Shown piece after piece: positions 9,559 to 19,355 of a stretch of DNA of 64,000 nt. The stretch is from Calcarisporiella thermophila CBS 279.70. Lineage: Eukaryota; Calcarisporiellomycota. Made by a program: the position numbers and the translations under genes. A model generated the notes under the pieces. It had not been told where the DNA came from. It made no database searches and saw only the letters and a list, made by a program, of their open reading frames with translations. Where the stretch lies: contig NW_027192199.1 in assembly GCF_041956535.1 (NCBI RefSeq), positions 825,693 to 889,692 on the forward strand. The letters are read 5' to 3'. The number at the start of each line of letters is the position of its first letter. Position 1 is the first letter of the stretch.

Positions 9559-11168
9559 TTAAAATTTTTTCAAATCCTCAACATCGTTAATAATAGCAGG
9601 CGTTTTGATAGTTTTACCGTGAAGCTGACTCAAGCCTTCGCCTGAGTAAGTAACCAACGGGGATATCTCCAGATCACCGTCACCCTCTACTGTCGCACCT
9701 GCCTTGTTCACAAACCGCAAATGCTGTTGCAAAATATCGCGGCGAGATGTCTCTGGACAATCCACATTCGATCCGGGGGCGTTTTTTAATGGAGAAAATT
9801 CATCCTGCCTCTCCACTTCCAGAACGGCCATCCGCTCAGTAAAGGGGAACACATCGAAAACAAACATCTCCATCTTCAGCGCATTTGGAGTTGTGGGATT
9901 TAACTGGTTTCCTGAAGATACATCGACGCATTTGACCTTCTTTTTGGCAACATGATACTCAAGCTGAGATTCAAAGTCTTTTATCCTTCGCAAAAAGTCA
10001 AGCGTATAGAAATGATTGGCGATGTTGGCTGCACCAAATGCAAGCTGGCCATTCGGCTTGGTTCGAGCAGCAATCTCAGCGTCAATCTCCGAATATTCCA
10101 CTACACCAAATTTACCATTGCGTAGGCAGACTACACCGACAGGCTCAGTAGGGCATGACTTAGGCACCGTCTTTGCGCCACAGTCTGCGCCTTTGGATAC
10201 GCAATAACCGACAAAGACCGGATCTGCAACTCGTACCAGACAGTTGTCAACGCAGTAGGCATGAAGATATTTGACACCTCGTGAATCCATGGAGTCGAGG
10301 ATTTTGTGTTTGCGAAGGGCCTCATAGACTCCACCATTGCCGTCGGGGGCAGCCGTAAGCTGGCTCTTGGTTTCAAGCAGGATTTTACCATCCATGGAAA
10401 AGCAAGGGAGGGTCCCTAAAGAGCAAGAGAAAAAATCACATATAGCTTGAGCTTCATTGTACCGAGTATAAATATCGTAAAATCACCCTGATCAAAGAAG
10501 AGTACGTTCTGCGCGTTTAAGCCGAAATAATTGTGATGTTTAAAGAATTTCTCCGTAGCTTCACGTGTAGGTCCACTAGTCATCACATACCAAGGAATTA
10601 CAACTGAACTCTCCTCCACACCACCGTGACTTGCCGCCAATACCTGCAGTCGCCTAATTCTTTCGGCCTGAATCTGGAAAAGCGATTTTTTACTCGGCAA
10701 ATTGATGTCATAGCAACCCTTAGGGGCTGAAGAACCGAGACGAGTACCCTGTCCTCCTGCCATTAATATTACTCCGACTTCTCCACGCGCAATAAGCTCT
10801 AGGCCTAAGCGTTTCCATTCGTCGATCTGCTCTGAGCTAGCCTCCAAAACAGAATCAAAGACGCTTGCAGGTAAAGGCTCTAGGTTGCATTTGCCACTTG
10901 TAGAGGCACGTTCAGCACCTTCGATTGCAAGTTGAAAGATGCGGTTACACCGCTCAACATCCAATTCTGAGAGCTGGTGAAAAAGTGCACGCTTCTCTGA
11001 ATCGCTAAGAGTGTCCCAAAAGGTAAGAAGATGTGCTTGTCCTGCTGAAGCCAAGCGATCGCGTAGTGCATCGAATTCTTCTTTAGTGGGCAATCTGGCA
11101 TTATGGAGCGTGTCAAGACCCTTGGTGATTAAATTATCAATTGCATTAATCATATTGAGATTGTTCAC
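9559..11168 (-). CDS. UAP1: UDP-N-acetylglucosamine pyrophosphorylase
   Basis: Makes UDP-GlcNAc from GlcNAc-1-phosphate and UTP in the cytosol, the last step before chitin, N-glycan and GPI synthesis. Exons 11168-10487 and 10415-9559 (intron GTGATT...TTTAG) join to a 512-aa protein of family length. The nucleotide-binding signature LMAGGQGTRLG lies at about 135-145, with PKGCYDINLPSKKSLFQ behind it, then VIPWYVMTSGPTREATEKFF and, across the splice, FFDQGTLPCFSMDGKI. The C-terminal half shows KYLHAYCVDNCLVRVADPVF and AANIANHFYTLDFL, also typical. The stretch of intron in frame with exon 1 mimics coding sequence, so the splice choice rests on the conserved DQGTLPC. Divergent from the bHLH gene. 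Confidence 0.93.
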
Positions 11169-11606
11169 TAAATAATAATAAGAATAGCAAATAGGAGTGC
11201 GATGGAGATGAATTAAAGAGAGGATGGAAATATTTTCTTATGAAAATGATGGTAAAACTCAAAGCTATTTTTTTTTTCCAAGGTTCAAAAATCAGGGACC
11301 CTTTTTGACCGTCTGGACGCTTGTTCTGCGTCATCAGTTCGGGCACGTTGAAACGTGTCTGCAACACGAGTGAAAGAAAATTGGAGCAGGAACAGGTTTT
11401 TAACTCTCTAGAACATATGGTTTTCATAAACTCTCCTAGTGTTTTTCCGCTTAGCAGCTTTTCACATTAACCTTCGCCCCCTTCTTTTCTCTATGAATGA
11501 TATACGCTTGATTCTTTATAAATGCGAGAAGCGAGGATAAACTAGATCGGCTTACTCTTCTTAATTTTCTCAGTTTTACACTTCAGAGTACATATCATCT
11601 TGAAAC
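11169..11606. promoter_or_regulatory. divergent promoter region UAP1 / bHLH gene
   Basis: 438 bases between two divergent starts. A TATA-like tttataaat lies at about 11515-11523, about 90 bases before the bHLH ATG, preceded by a C/T-rich stretch (11466-11490). Minus-strand open frames here are not supported. Confidence 0.45.
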
Positions 11607-12794
11607 ATGCAAAAATCCACCATGTCTCAACTGCCCCCTCCGCATGAACTGCTCAACATTGGTGGTTCTCATGACGCTTTACCGGTTCACCCATTGGTGA
11701 CCGTAGATCGCCATGGTAATTCTGAAAACCGTATGTCTACCCAAATTTTCTCGGCCAACGCCGGTTCCACAAAGAAAATAATATCTGACTAAAAGGGTTA
11801 TTAATTATTCGGTTTCATCATCTAATTTAGACCATTTGCAGCCAAGGATACTTCCTCCTCTTGATTCTCTGCACTCAAACGATACTGCACTTTCCCGTCG
11901 CGGTTCTACGGATCCAACGGGCCATCTCACAACACCGCCTGCTGATCCATTTCTTGCGAGTGGAATCCGACGCTTTTCTCAAACAGATGCTTATATTTCG
12001 ACATTTGCATCCTCGTCTGCCTCAAATCGGCGTGGCTCTTATACTTCGGAAACATCTGGAGGCGGACCGCCGTCGCCTCCCGTGCTTACTCATTCTTTTG
12101 AGCCGCGTGGCGAATCATCCAATAGTTTAATATCACTTCCTGGCTTGGGTGAGGCGTACCAAGCGAGACGACACTCCATTGCTACAGGAGAGTTCGCTAG
12201 ACTGAGGGACAAACAGAACACCGAAAACTGTAAGCATTTTTTTTTATCTAACAACTTTAGTCTAGAATTGTCCATGTTTTTGATTCGCTAGATGCCCCAC
12301 CGCAAGGCCCCATATTCTTTCCTGATACTCAGCCCAGTTCCTTATCTGTTCCCTCAAGCCCCCCTTTCCGTCCCCTCAGCGACCCCCATCACCGTTCGCA
12401 GTTACCTCTTAACCCACCGCTAGATACATCCTCGTCACTTTCCCAGCGATTCACACCACAGCACCACTCTCATCCCACATGGACCAATCAATCTCGTCGT
12501 TCAATCATGCCCATTGAGCGTCGCCACCTCTCCTCCGAAGCGCCTTACTCTCGTCCTCCTGAACTTAGAATTAGCCACAAGCTAGCAGAGCGAAAGCGCC
12601 GCAAAGAGATCAAAGACTTATTTGATGAACTGCGCAATTCGCTTCCATTTGATCGCAATCATAAAGCAAGCAAATGGGAGGTTCTCAGCAAGGCACTAGA
12701 ATATATTCAAAAATTGAAAGGAGAAGAAGAAGAGATGGCAAGAGAGATCGAGGGATTGCGACAGCAGATTGAGTCCTCAAAGCAGATAACTTAA
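11607..12794 (+). CDS. basic helix-loop-helix transcription factor
   Basis: Exons 11607-11730, 11831-12229 and 12292-12794 (donors GTATGT and GTAAGC, acceptors TTTAG and GCTAG) keep frame and give 341 aa. Residues 1-265 are Ser/Pro-rich and disordered. The bHLH lies at about 267-320: HKLAERKRRKEIKDLFDEL with the E-box contact residues His270, Glu274 and Arg278, a short loop (LPFDRNHKASKWE), and helix 2 with LSKALEYIQKL running into a heptad-like tail (to 340). It should bind CANNTG as a dimer in the nucleus. Targets cannot be read from sequence. Confidence 0.88.
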
Positions 12795-13471
12795 TATTTT
12801 TTATTTTGAACATATAACACTTAATCCGTTCTTTTTACTATTAATTATTCTAATATTAATTTTTATATTTTTGAAATTCAATATATAAGGCTTTTTTTTT
12901 CATCTTCTTCACACTATGTATTATTTGGTATTATATATATATTTTTTCTTCACTCTTCAGATTTTCATTTGTCGTTCCTAGTGCCAATTCTATTCCAATC
13001 GATTAGAAGGAATTCTTAAATACAGATAGTATATAAGAGATCTTTTTCTCCTTAATCAGGGGATGAGGAGAACAGTTGGTATTGGAATGTGCGTCCGAGT
13101 TGTTCGCATTCTTCATCACGGACTCTGCTTCCGTTGCAAATCCGTTAAATTTTTTCATTCTACCATATATGAGCAGGATCTCCTAGTGAAAAATTTAGGG
13201 AAATTCTTCGTTGTTAGAGAATAAGCATACTACCTCGATGAAGAATGTTTGACGAAACCTTTTGCCTTGGTATTTAAAGACATCGGTTTTATTTTTGATA
13301 GGAAACTCCATTTTTCTTACTTCGCATTCTACAAACATAAGGGGGTAGCATTGGAGCAAAATATCTTATATATTCCTTTTCATTTTTAATACCACTTTGA
13401 TACCCTCTCTCTCTAAACCCTTCCTACAACCCCACCATCACCACCATCCCATAGAAAACTTCCCAATTAAC
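12795..13471. other. intergenic with promoter of the repeat-protein gene
   Basis: AT-rich. A cttatatatt TATA-like box at 13366-13375 lies about 100 bases before the ATG at 13472. No further gene. Confidence 0.5.
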
Positions 13472-15037
13472 ATGAAAACACCTATTTTTATTGCGTTGAC
13501 CATCGCCGGTCTTGCGGCGGTTGCTCAAGGAGTTCCAACCATTGTGTCCAAGCGTGGCCTTCTTGATCAGTCAGTGAATGGGGCACATATCGTCGACCAT
13601 TTAAAACTCTTCAACTCTATGCAGGGATCGAACCCTCAACACTCTGAGAACTCCAATGCAAATACTAAGGCTAATGGCCCTGGCGATAATTCAAACCTTT
13701 CGAAGCAGAGTGGAGAAGGAGTTTACAAGAAGAAGAAGCATCATCATCACAAACGTGGTCTTATCGATAACACCTTGAATGGGGCACATGTCTTGGATCA
13801 TGTCTCCGCCATCAATTCGATGGTGAACTCCAACCCTCAGACTAGCGAGAATTCTAACGCAAACACGAAAGCTAATGGTCCTGGTGACTTCTCAAATCTT
13901 TCGAAACAGGGACCTGAGGGAGCATATGTGAAGCATCACAAGCGTTCGCACAAACTTCGTCGCGGCCTACACCGTCGTGGTGTCTTGGACAACACCCTGA
14001 ACAATGCCGATGTCGTTGATCACCTTTCCTTGATTAACTCGATGGTGAACTCCAACCCACAAGATAGCGAGAACCGCAACGCTAACACGAAGGCTTCTGG
14101 CCCTGGTGACAACTCCAACCTCTCCAAGCAGGGTGGTGAGGGTATCTATTACAAGGGAGGCCACTGTGATGATGATGATTGCCATCACCACCACTGGCGT
14201 CGTGGTGTCTTGGATAACACCTTGAACAATGCCGACGTCATTGACCATCTCTCCTTGATCAACTCGATGGTGAACTCCAACCCACAAGATAGCGAGAACC
14301 GCAACGCTAACACAAAGGCTTCTGGTCCTGGCGACAACTCGAACCTATCCAAGCAAGGTCCCGAGGGATTCTACTACAAGGGAGGCCACCACAAGCGAGG
14401 CGTAGAAAATAGAAATGCCAACACCAAGGAAACTGGGAATGTCGGCAATTCCGTGTACGCCCAGCAGAAGACTATAAAGCCTAAGAAGGGTCACAAGAAC
14501 AGCCTACAGCGTCGTGGTCTCTTGGATAACACCCTGAACAACGCCGACATCATCGATCACATCGAGGCAATCAACTCAATGGTGAACTCCAACCCACAAG
14601 ACAGCGAGAACCGCAACGCAAACACAAAGGCTTCTGGTCCCGGTGACAATTCTGATCTGTCCAAGCAAGGTCCCGAAGGATTCTATTACAAGGGCGGCCA
14701 TTACAAGCGGGGGGTGGAAAATAGAAACGCTAACACCAAAGAATCTGGAAATGTCAGCAACTCCGTATCGGCCCAGCAAAAAACGACGAAGCCTAAGAAG
14801 GGTCACAAGAACAGCCTACAGCGTCGTGGTGTCTTGGACAACACCTTAAACAATGCCGACGTCATTGACCACCTCTCCTTGATCAACTCGATGGTGAACT
14901 CCAACCCACAAGACAGCGAAAACCGCAACGCTAACACAAAGGCTTCTGGTCCTGGCGACAACTCGAACCTATCCAAGCAAGGTCCCGAAGGATTCTACTA
15001 CAAGGGCGGGCACCACGATTGTGGAGATCATTGTTAA
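13472..15037 (+). CDS. secreted Kex2-processed tandem-repeat precursor (KEP-like)
   Basis: 521 aa, single exon. An upstream in-frame ATG (13397) would precede the signal sequence with a His-rich run, so the start at 13472 (MKTPIFIALTIAGLAAVAQG) is chosen: a clean signal peptide of about 20 residues. After SKR28 the protein is six copies of a 65-75-aa unit (29-95, 96-169, 170-244, 245-309, 349-413, 453-521) and two 39-aa short units (310-348, 414-452). Each unit starts Gly-Leu/Val right after KR or RR, the Kex2 site, so the Golgi protease should release about eight peptides. Core blocks are DNTLNNADVIDHLSLINSMV, NSNPQDSENRNANTKASGPG and LSKQGPEGFYYKGG. Spacers are His-rich (KKKKHHHHKR; CDDDDCHHHHWRR). 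Analogies: Kex2-processed repeat proteins such as repellents or RiPP precursors. No RiPP tailoring enzymes flank it, which favours a structural or signalling role. Confidence 0.88.
   Translation: MKTPIFIALTIAGLAAVAQGVPTIVSKRGLLDQSVNGAHIVDHLKLFNSMQGSNPQHSENSNANTKANGPGDNSNLSKQSGEGVYKKKKHHHHKRGLIDNTLNGAHVLDHVSAINSMVNSNPQTSENSNANTKANGPGDFSNLSKQGPEGAYVKHHKRSHKLRRGLHRRGVLDNTLNNADVVDHLSLINSMVNSNPQDSENRNANTKASGPGDNSNLSKQGGEGIYYKGGHCDDDDCHHHHWRRGVLDNTLNNADVIDHLSLINSMVNSNPQDSENRNANTKASGPGDNSNLSKQGPEGFYYKGGHHKRGVENRNANTKETGNVGNSVYAQQKTIKPKKGHKNSLQRRGLLDNTLNNADIIDHIEAINSMVNSNPQDSENRNANTKASGPGDNSDLSKQGPEGFYYKGGHYKRGVENRNANTKESGNVSNSVSAQQKTTKPKKGHKNSLQRRGVLDNTLNNADVIDHLSLINSMVNSNPQDSENRNANTKASGPGDNSNLSKQGPEGFYYKGGHHDCGDHC
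13556..15034 (+). repeat. tandem coding repeats, six long and two short units
   Basis: Long units: 13556-13756, 13757-13978, 13979-14203, 14204-14398, 14516-14710, 14828-15034. Short units: 14399-14515 and 14711-14827. Units 3, 4 and 6 are the most alike. Short units keep NRNANTK from the centre of the long unit and add KPKKGHKNSLQRR, so they look like truncated derivatives. The pair long+short (14204-14515) recurs as 14516-14827, which points to duplication of a 312-base block. Confidence 0.85.
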
Positions 15038-15771
15038 AATAGTCGCTCCTTTTTATCTCTTTTCGTTCCTTTTAAGTATAGACTCTCATATTGATTATGA
15101 TGATCTGTAATATATGAATGTGATTCATTTGGAGTCCTCTATGTGCTTGAAGTACTGTAAGCCTTTTGATTTTTATTTTTTTTTTTTTTTTTACTTTCTA
15201 TGGACATTTCACTTTACTTTCTTTATTCAATCAAGTAATCTTTGTGGTCAAATATTACTATTAATTTTTTGATTAATCTTTAAAGAAAAATAAAACAGAT
15301 TTCAATAATCTTAAATCAGCATTGTATTATTATTACTATTATTTAATGAATCTATTGCTTTTTCATTGGAATGCGGTACTTATCATTTCAAATAGGAAAT
15401 TTCAACGACGAAGCTTTGGGCGTTTGCCATGGTGAAGCGTTCTTTAGTGCAGATCTTGATAGTAGTAGCTTATATTTAAATGAGAACATTAAAAACTGAA
15501 GAGAATGGGTAGAGAATACACCTCCATTTTCCACCTATTTCTAAATCTTATTGACTATAAGATTTAGGAATGTGAAATCGAATTTGAATTCCTCAATAAC
15601 CGCTGAATTGTAACAAATAACTCCTTTCAAAGCATACCTGAAAAAAAAAATCCAAAGAGTGCAACAATGTTCTCGCTAGTTGTTGTTGCAAATACTAAAC
15701 ATGACAATGGTAACAATAGTGATGCTTTAAAAGTATTTACAGAGGAGATATTAAATTAATCTCAACCACAC
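15038..15771. other. intergenic, no gene seen
   Basis: Convergent 3' regions with T-runs (about 15174-15192) and AT-rich filler. Confidence 0.5.
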
Positions 15772-17674
15772 TCATAATATTTTCACCTTCAGAGTATTCT
15801 CTAGTTCTTCAAAGATCTCCTTGATCTTTTTCCTCAGGATTTTCGCAATTCCTTTTCTATTAATCTCTTCACATTTCAATATGCGTTCAGTTTTGATCAG
15901 GTGGCACATAGCAATGGGCTTGATTGAAGTTTCCTGATGTTGGATTATAACATAGGCATGGATACGACACGCAATAATATTGGAACCTAGTGCAGCAAAT
16001 CTACAACTATCTTTACGGAGATGGACTTCCTCCAATGCTAATGAGATCCACTGCGCTGTCTTTGAGCATTCATAAAATGCCAACGCACAAAGCTCGCGCA
16101 TTAATGGAGAATTAATTCTACTTGAAGGGAAAGAACTTTTAGAGGAAGGCTGAAGGAGGTCGAACCACCTCTGTGCCCAAGCTCCAAGTTGTATCGTTTT
16201 AAAAAAGAGGTAAGGAGATGAGAGATGGTTAAGACTGGAGAAATCATCTTCTGAATAAGTTGAGAAAGAAGGGGGAAATCTAGGAAGTAGAGGTTTCAAT
16301 AGGTCAATTATTTTGATAAGCATCGCAAGCGTCTCATTTTCTGTCACAGTCCAGTCAAGCTCGGGAATATTCATAAATATTAGAAACCATTCAACTGTAT
16401 CTACCATGTAACCCTATAATTTTGTGAGGTGAATTCAAATGGAGTTTGCTCAGCTATTTAAATTCAATCTAAAAAGAAATGACTTACAAGTATCTCTTTG
16501 GTTTCTTGGTCCTCGTGAGGAAACGAAATGGGTCGAGATTCAAATAAATTACACGGTGTATAAAGCATACGTGAATTCCCGCTATACATCGCAGCTGCAA
16601 TATCCCAGTAGAACAATGTCCACCTAAGCGGGAAAACATAGGTGAGAATCAGGAATGCTAAGGACAAGCTTCAAATAATACCCACCAGATTCTTCGCTTT
16701 ATTTCTCTCCAAAGCGGATCTCTTTCTCCACGGTTATCCCAGTCGATTCCAAGCTGTCTCGACATCGTAATTGCATGGCCCAACAGAAGATTTCTATCCT
16801 CTAGTCGGGATCGCACTGGTTGATAAACATGAAGATTGAGAGCTGCAAGACAAGTCCAAATTGTTGGCTCATCAAATACTTCACTAATAAGACGTTTGGC
16901 CTCGCCATAGCAATATTCAGAAAGTGAACGTAATTCCCCATCATATGAAGTAGCCGGATGTGATTCGTAGACGTGCTGTGCAGCCCAGGCGACGGCAGAA
17001 AAGAGGAAAGCCGGATCTAGTCCGGAAGTATTAAACAAATGCTGTATATGAGCCCGGTTTGGATACCGAAAGTAGATAAAGCACGGGGAGAGATAAACTT
17101 GGAATAAGAATTGGAAAAGATTGTGAGAAAGGGACACCTCATTAATTAGCGAATCTACCAGACTGATATTGGTACTTTCGGGCTCGTACTTATGACTTAG
17201 CATAGATTCAAAGAGCAAGATTCTCATTCTCTTCTTTGTACTATTAATTGCAGGATGAGCAAGCCGAAAGTGTGGATGTACGCTGTAATGTTTCCCTGAT
17301 GCGGTATCGAGGTATTCAGCAAGCAGTATTTGTAGATCCCCGAGAGTACGCAGATTAATGAATATATGAAAGTCGAAACAATTACAGCTATTCACGTGGC
17401 AACAGCTGTTCTTATGAACAGAAAAAATTAAGGAATTAGTCGAGTTTTTATTTTCATCTAGTGGTCTCTCACTGTGTTCCCTTGAAACTCTCGATACAGA
17501 GCAAGCGGAGCCAATCTCTATTACAGCTTTTGGCTTCACTGAATTATTAATAGCTTGAATTCCGACCACCTCCACTTCATCTTGTATGCTGTTTTGGTGC
17601 CTAAGCTGTAATGCCCCATTTTCTGCAGCCAATTGCCGGCTATATAAATCAGAGTTATGTTTGTAACATAGCAT
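15772..17674 (-). CDS. fungal transcription-factor MHR domain protein
   Basis: Exons 17674-16686, 16623-16488 and 16413-15772 (donors GTGGGT and GTAAGT; acceptors CTTAG and ATTATAG) give 588 aa. The middle part matches the Fungal_trans/MHR domain of Zn2Cys6 regulators: DPAFLFSAVAWAAQHVYESH, GEAKRLISEVFDEPTIWTCL, AITMSRQLGIDWD and, across the first splice, RRIWWTLFYWDIAAAMYSG. No CX2CX6C zinc cluster is visible in the first 150 residues; the Cys there (CCHVNSCNC) do not fit the spacing. Either an upstream exon is missing from this model or this is a zinc-cluster-less member. Nuclear regulator by family; targets unknown. Confidence 0.72.
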
Positions 17675-17803
17675 TGAATTTTGGAATTCGGGAAAAGCTC
17701 GAAATACTCGCGTTTTAACATAATCAGAAATTCGGCAATTAAAATTTTTCGAATATCAAAAATGGATAATTGAAATAGATGTTTGTTTAGCTGATATTTC
17801 GTC

Positions 17804-18298
17804 ATGAACGATCGCAGGCTATATGTGTTGTCGCTTTATAAGCGATTACTCCAAGTAGTACCGCCTCTTCCTCCGTGAAATGCCCACCGAATTTAAACTA
17901 ATAATATTCAAATTATGAAGATAGGTAAGAAGATGCCTAGCGCGACCCGCCAAACGCTAGTTACTACCCGTGTTCGCCAAGAATTTAAGGATAATAAGCG
18001 AGCATCCGATGTAGATTTTCTTATTAAGATCGCGGAGACACAGCTAGATAATTTAGAGGTAGTTTTGTATTCAGCTATAATCTCCATCCATCTAAATCTG
18101 ACCTTCTATTTATACCCATAGGCTCAACAACAACATTTGACTAATCTTGCAAAACGTACCGACCTTTTAATCCCAGTGGATCTTAACACTACTTCAATGA
18201 AAAAGAGTAGTAGATCAAGAGTAGGAAAATTCAATCGATTCATGCAAGGACCTGAACCAAGTTGGATTCGAAAAAAAAGAGAAGAACAAAATAGATGA
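17804..18298 (+). CDS. small LYR-motif (complex 1 LYR) mitochondrial protein
   Basis: Three small exons, 17804-17874, 17941-18058 and 18122-18298 (introns GTGAAA...CCTAG and GTAGTT...CATAG), join in frame to 121 aa. The N-terminus reads YVLSLYKRLLQVVPPLPPAT and carries the L-Y-K/R motif, followed by VRQEFKDNKRASD and IAETQLDNLEAQQQ, the three-helix pattern of the Complex1_LYR superfamily (Fe-S or respiratory-complex assembly factors acting with acyl-ACP and HSC20). The C-terminal tail is basic. I cannot say which LYRM it is. The first exon is only 71 bases and the middle exon opens into intron-encoded sequence, so the gene is easily missed. Divergent from the MHR gene, starts 130 bases apart. 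Confidence 0.65.
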
Positions 18299-19355
18299 CA
18301 TGTATAACCTATATTTTAACCAATTTTTTTCTCTGTATATATATTATGAACAAGGTGCCTTTCTAGTTGTTAATAGATTTGATTGAATATTTCTGACTCA
18401 TATGGTACTTAGCTTCATTCGACATACATTATTGTGCACGAAACTTTGATTTACACTGAGAGTTAACCACGAGTCTCTAATAGGCATTACAGATTGATAC
18501 AAGGCAAACGTTAAAAAAGTCGCCGTATATTTTATCAAATATCTACACTCTCTATATATGTTTATTATAAAGATAGTCGAGGGCTCAGAATCCAGCTAAT
18601 GTGTTTTTATCTTGATTGCACAAAGAATTGGTTTCTCAGTTCGAGAAAGATGGCATTAACAACTTGTCCGAGTCTCCTATCGCCTCCTAAAAAGAGCTAT
18701 TTCTTATCCTGCTAGTCTGCTTCAATACGGAGTGCATTGGGCACGATGTGGCTTTTCATTCTTTTTCATCTCTTTATTTGCCGAGTATCGAGAATTGTAA
18801 AATTCTCTGAATCTGTCTGAAATCCGTTGAAAATATCCTCTAAACAAATTCGGTTCCGAATAATAAGCGCGCGTGCTAGTTATCTGCTCTCTCCATTTCA
18901 TTCCCCATTTTATAAAATAACTCTGTAAATCTTCTGAAGGTGTAGTACATTTCTTTTGATATAGCCAACCATTTCTTTTTTTCTTTCCTTTGAGCAAATT
19001 TGCTCCATAATAGATAGCTCATTTTGCGCTTTTAACTATCTTTTATTTTTGCCACCATTCTTATTACGGCATACAGTTCACAATTGCTTACTATAATGAG
19101 CTATTTCCATGTCCATTGCGTAACTATTAATTGAACCAGCTTATAAATTAATGGTGTTTTCCACTTATAATCCTTGCAACCACTCTGCTTCTCCAACTGT
19201 CTCTCTCCATTGTCTGGCACTAATAAGTAAAAGACGAATTGTAAAAATTCCCAATGCAAGTACTCTGGAATTTGACTCAATTTCATTGTTAATATATTGT
19301 ATTATTCCTCGAAATTAGCACGGCGGCACGCTAGTCAGTTCGTTTCTATTCCAAT
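18299..19355. other. intergenic; two doubtful minus-strand frames
   Basis: Minus frames at 18722-18997 (91 codons, Lys/Arg/Tyr-rich) and 19101-19286 (61 codons) have mildly coding-like composition but no recognised domain, no clear splice partner and no promoter signal. I do not call them genes. Confidence 0.35.

Noticed and set aside
13967-14806. Long minus-strand open frames within the repeat-protein gene
   Set aside because: They are the antisense shadow of the tandem coding repeat and repeat in step with it. The plus frame has signal peptide, Kex2 sites and conserved protein units.
13556-15034. Possible CRISPR-like or minisatellite array
   Set aside because: The repeat units are 117-225 bases, in frame and protein-coding, in a fungal genome; spacers are also coding. 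Not CRISPR.
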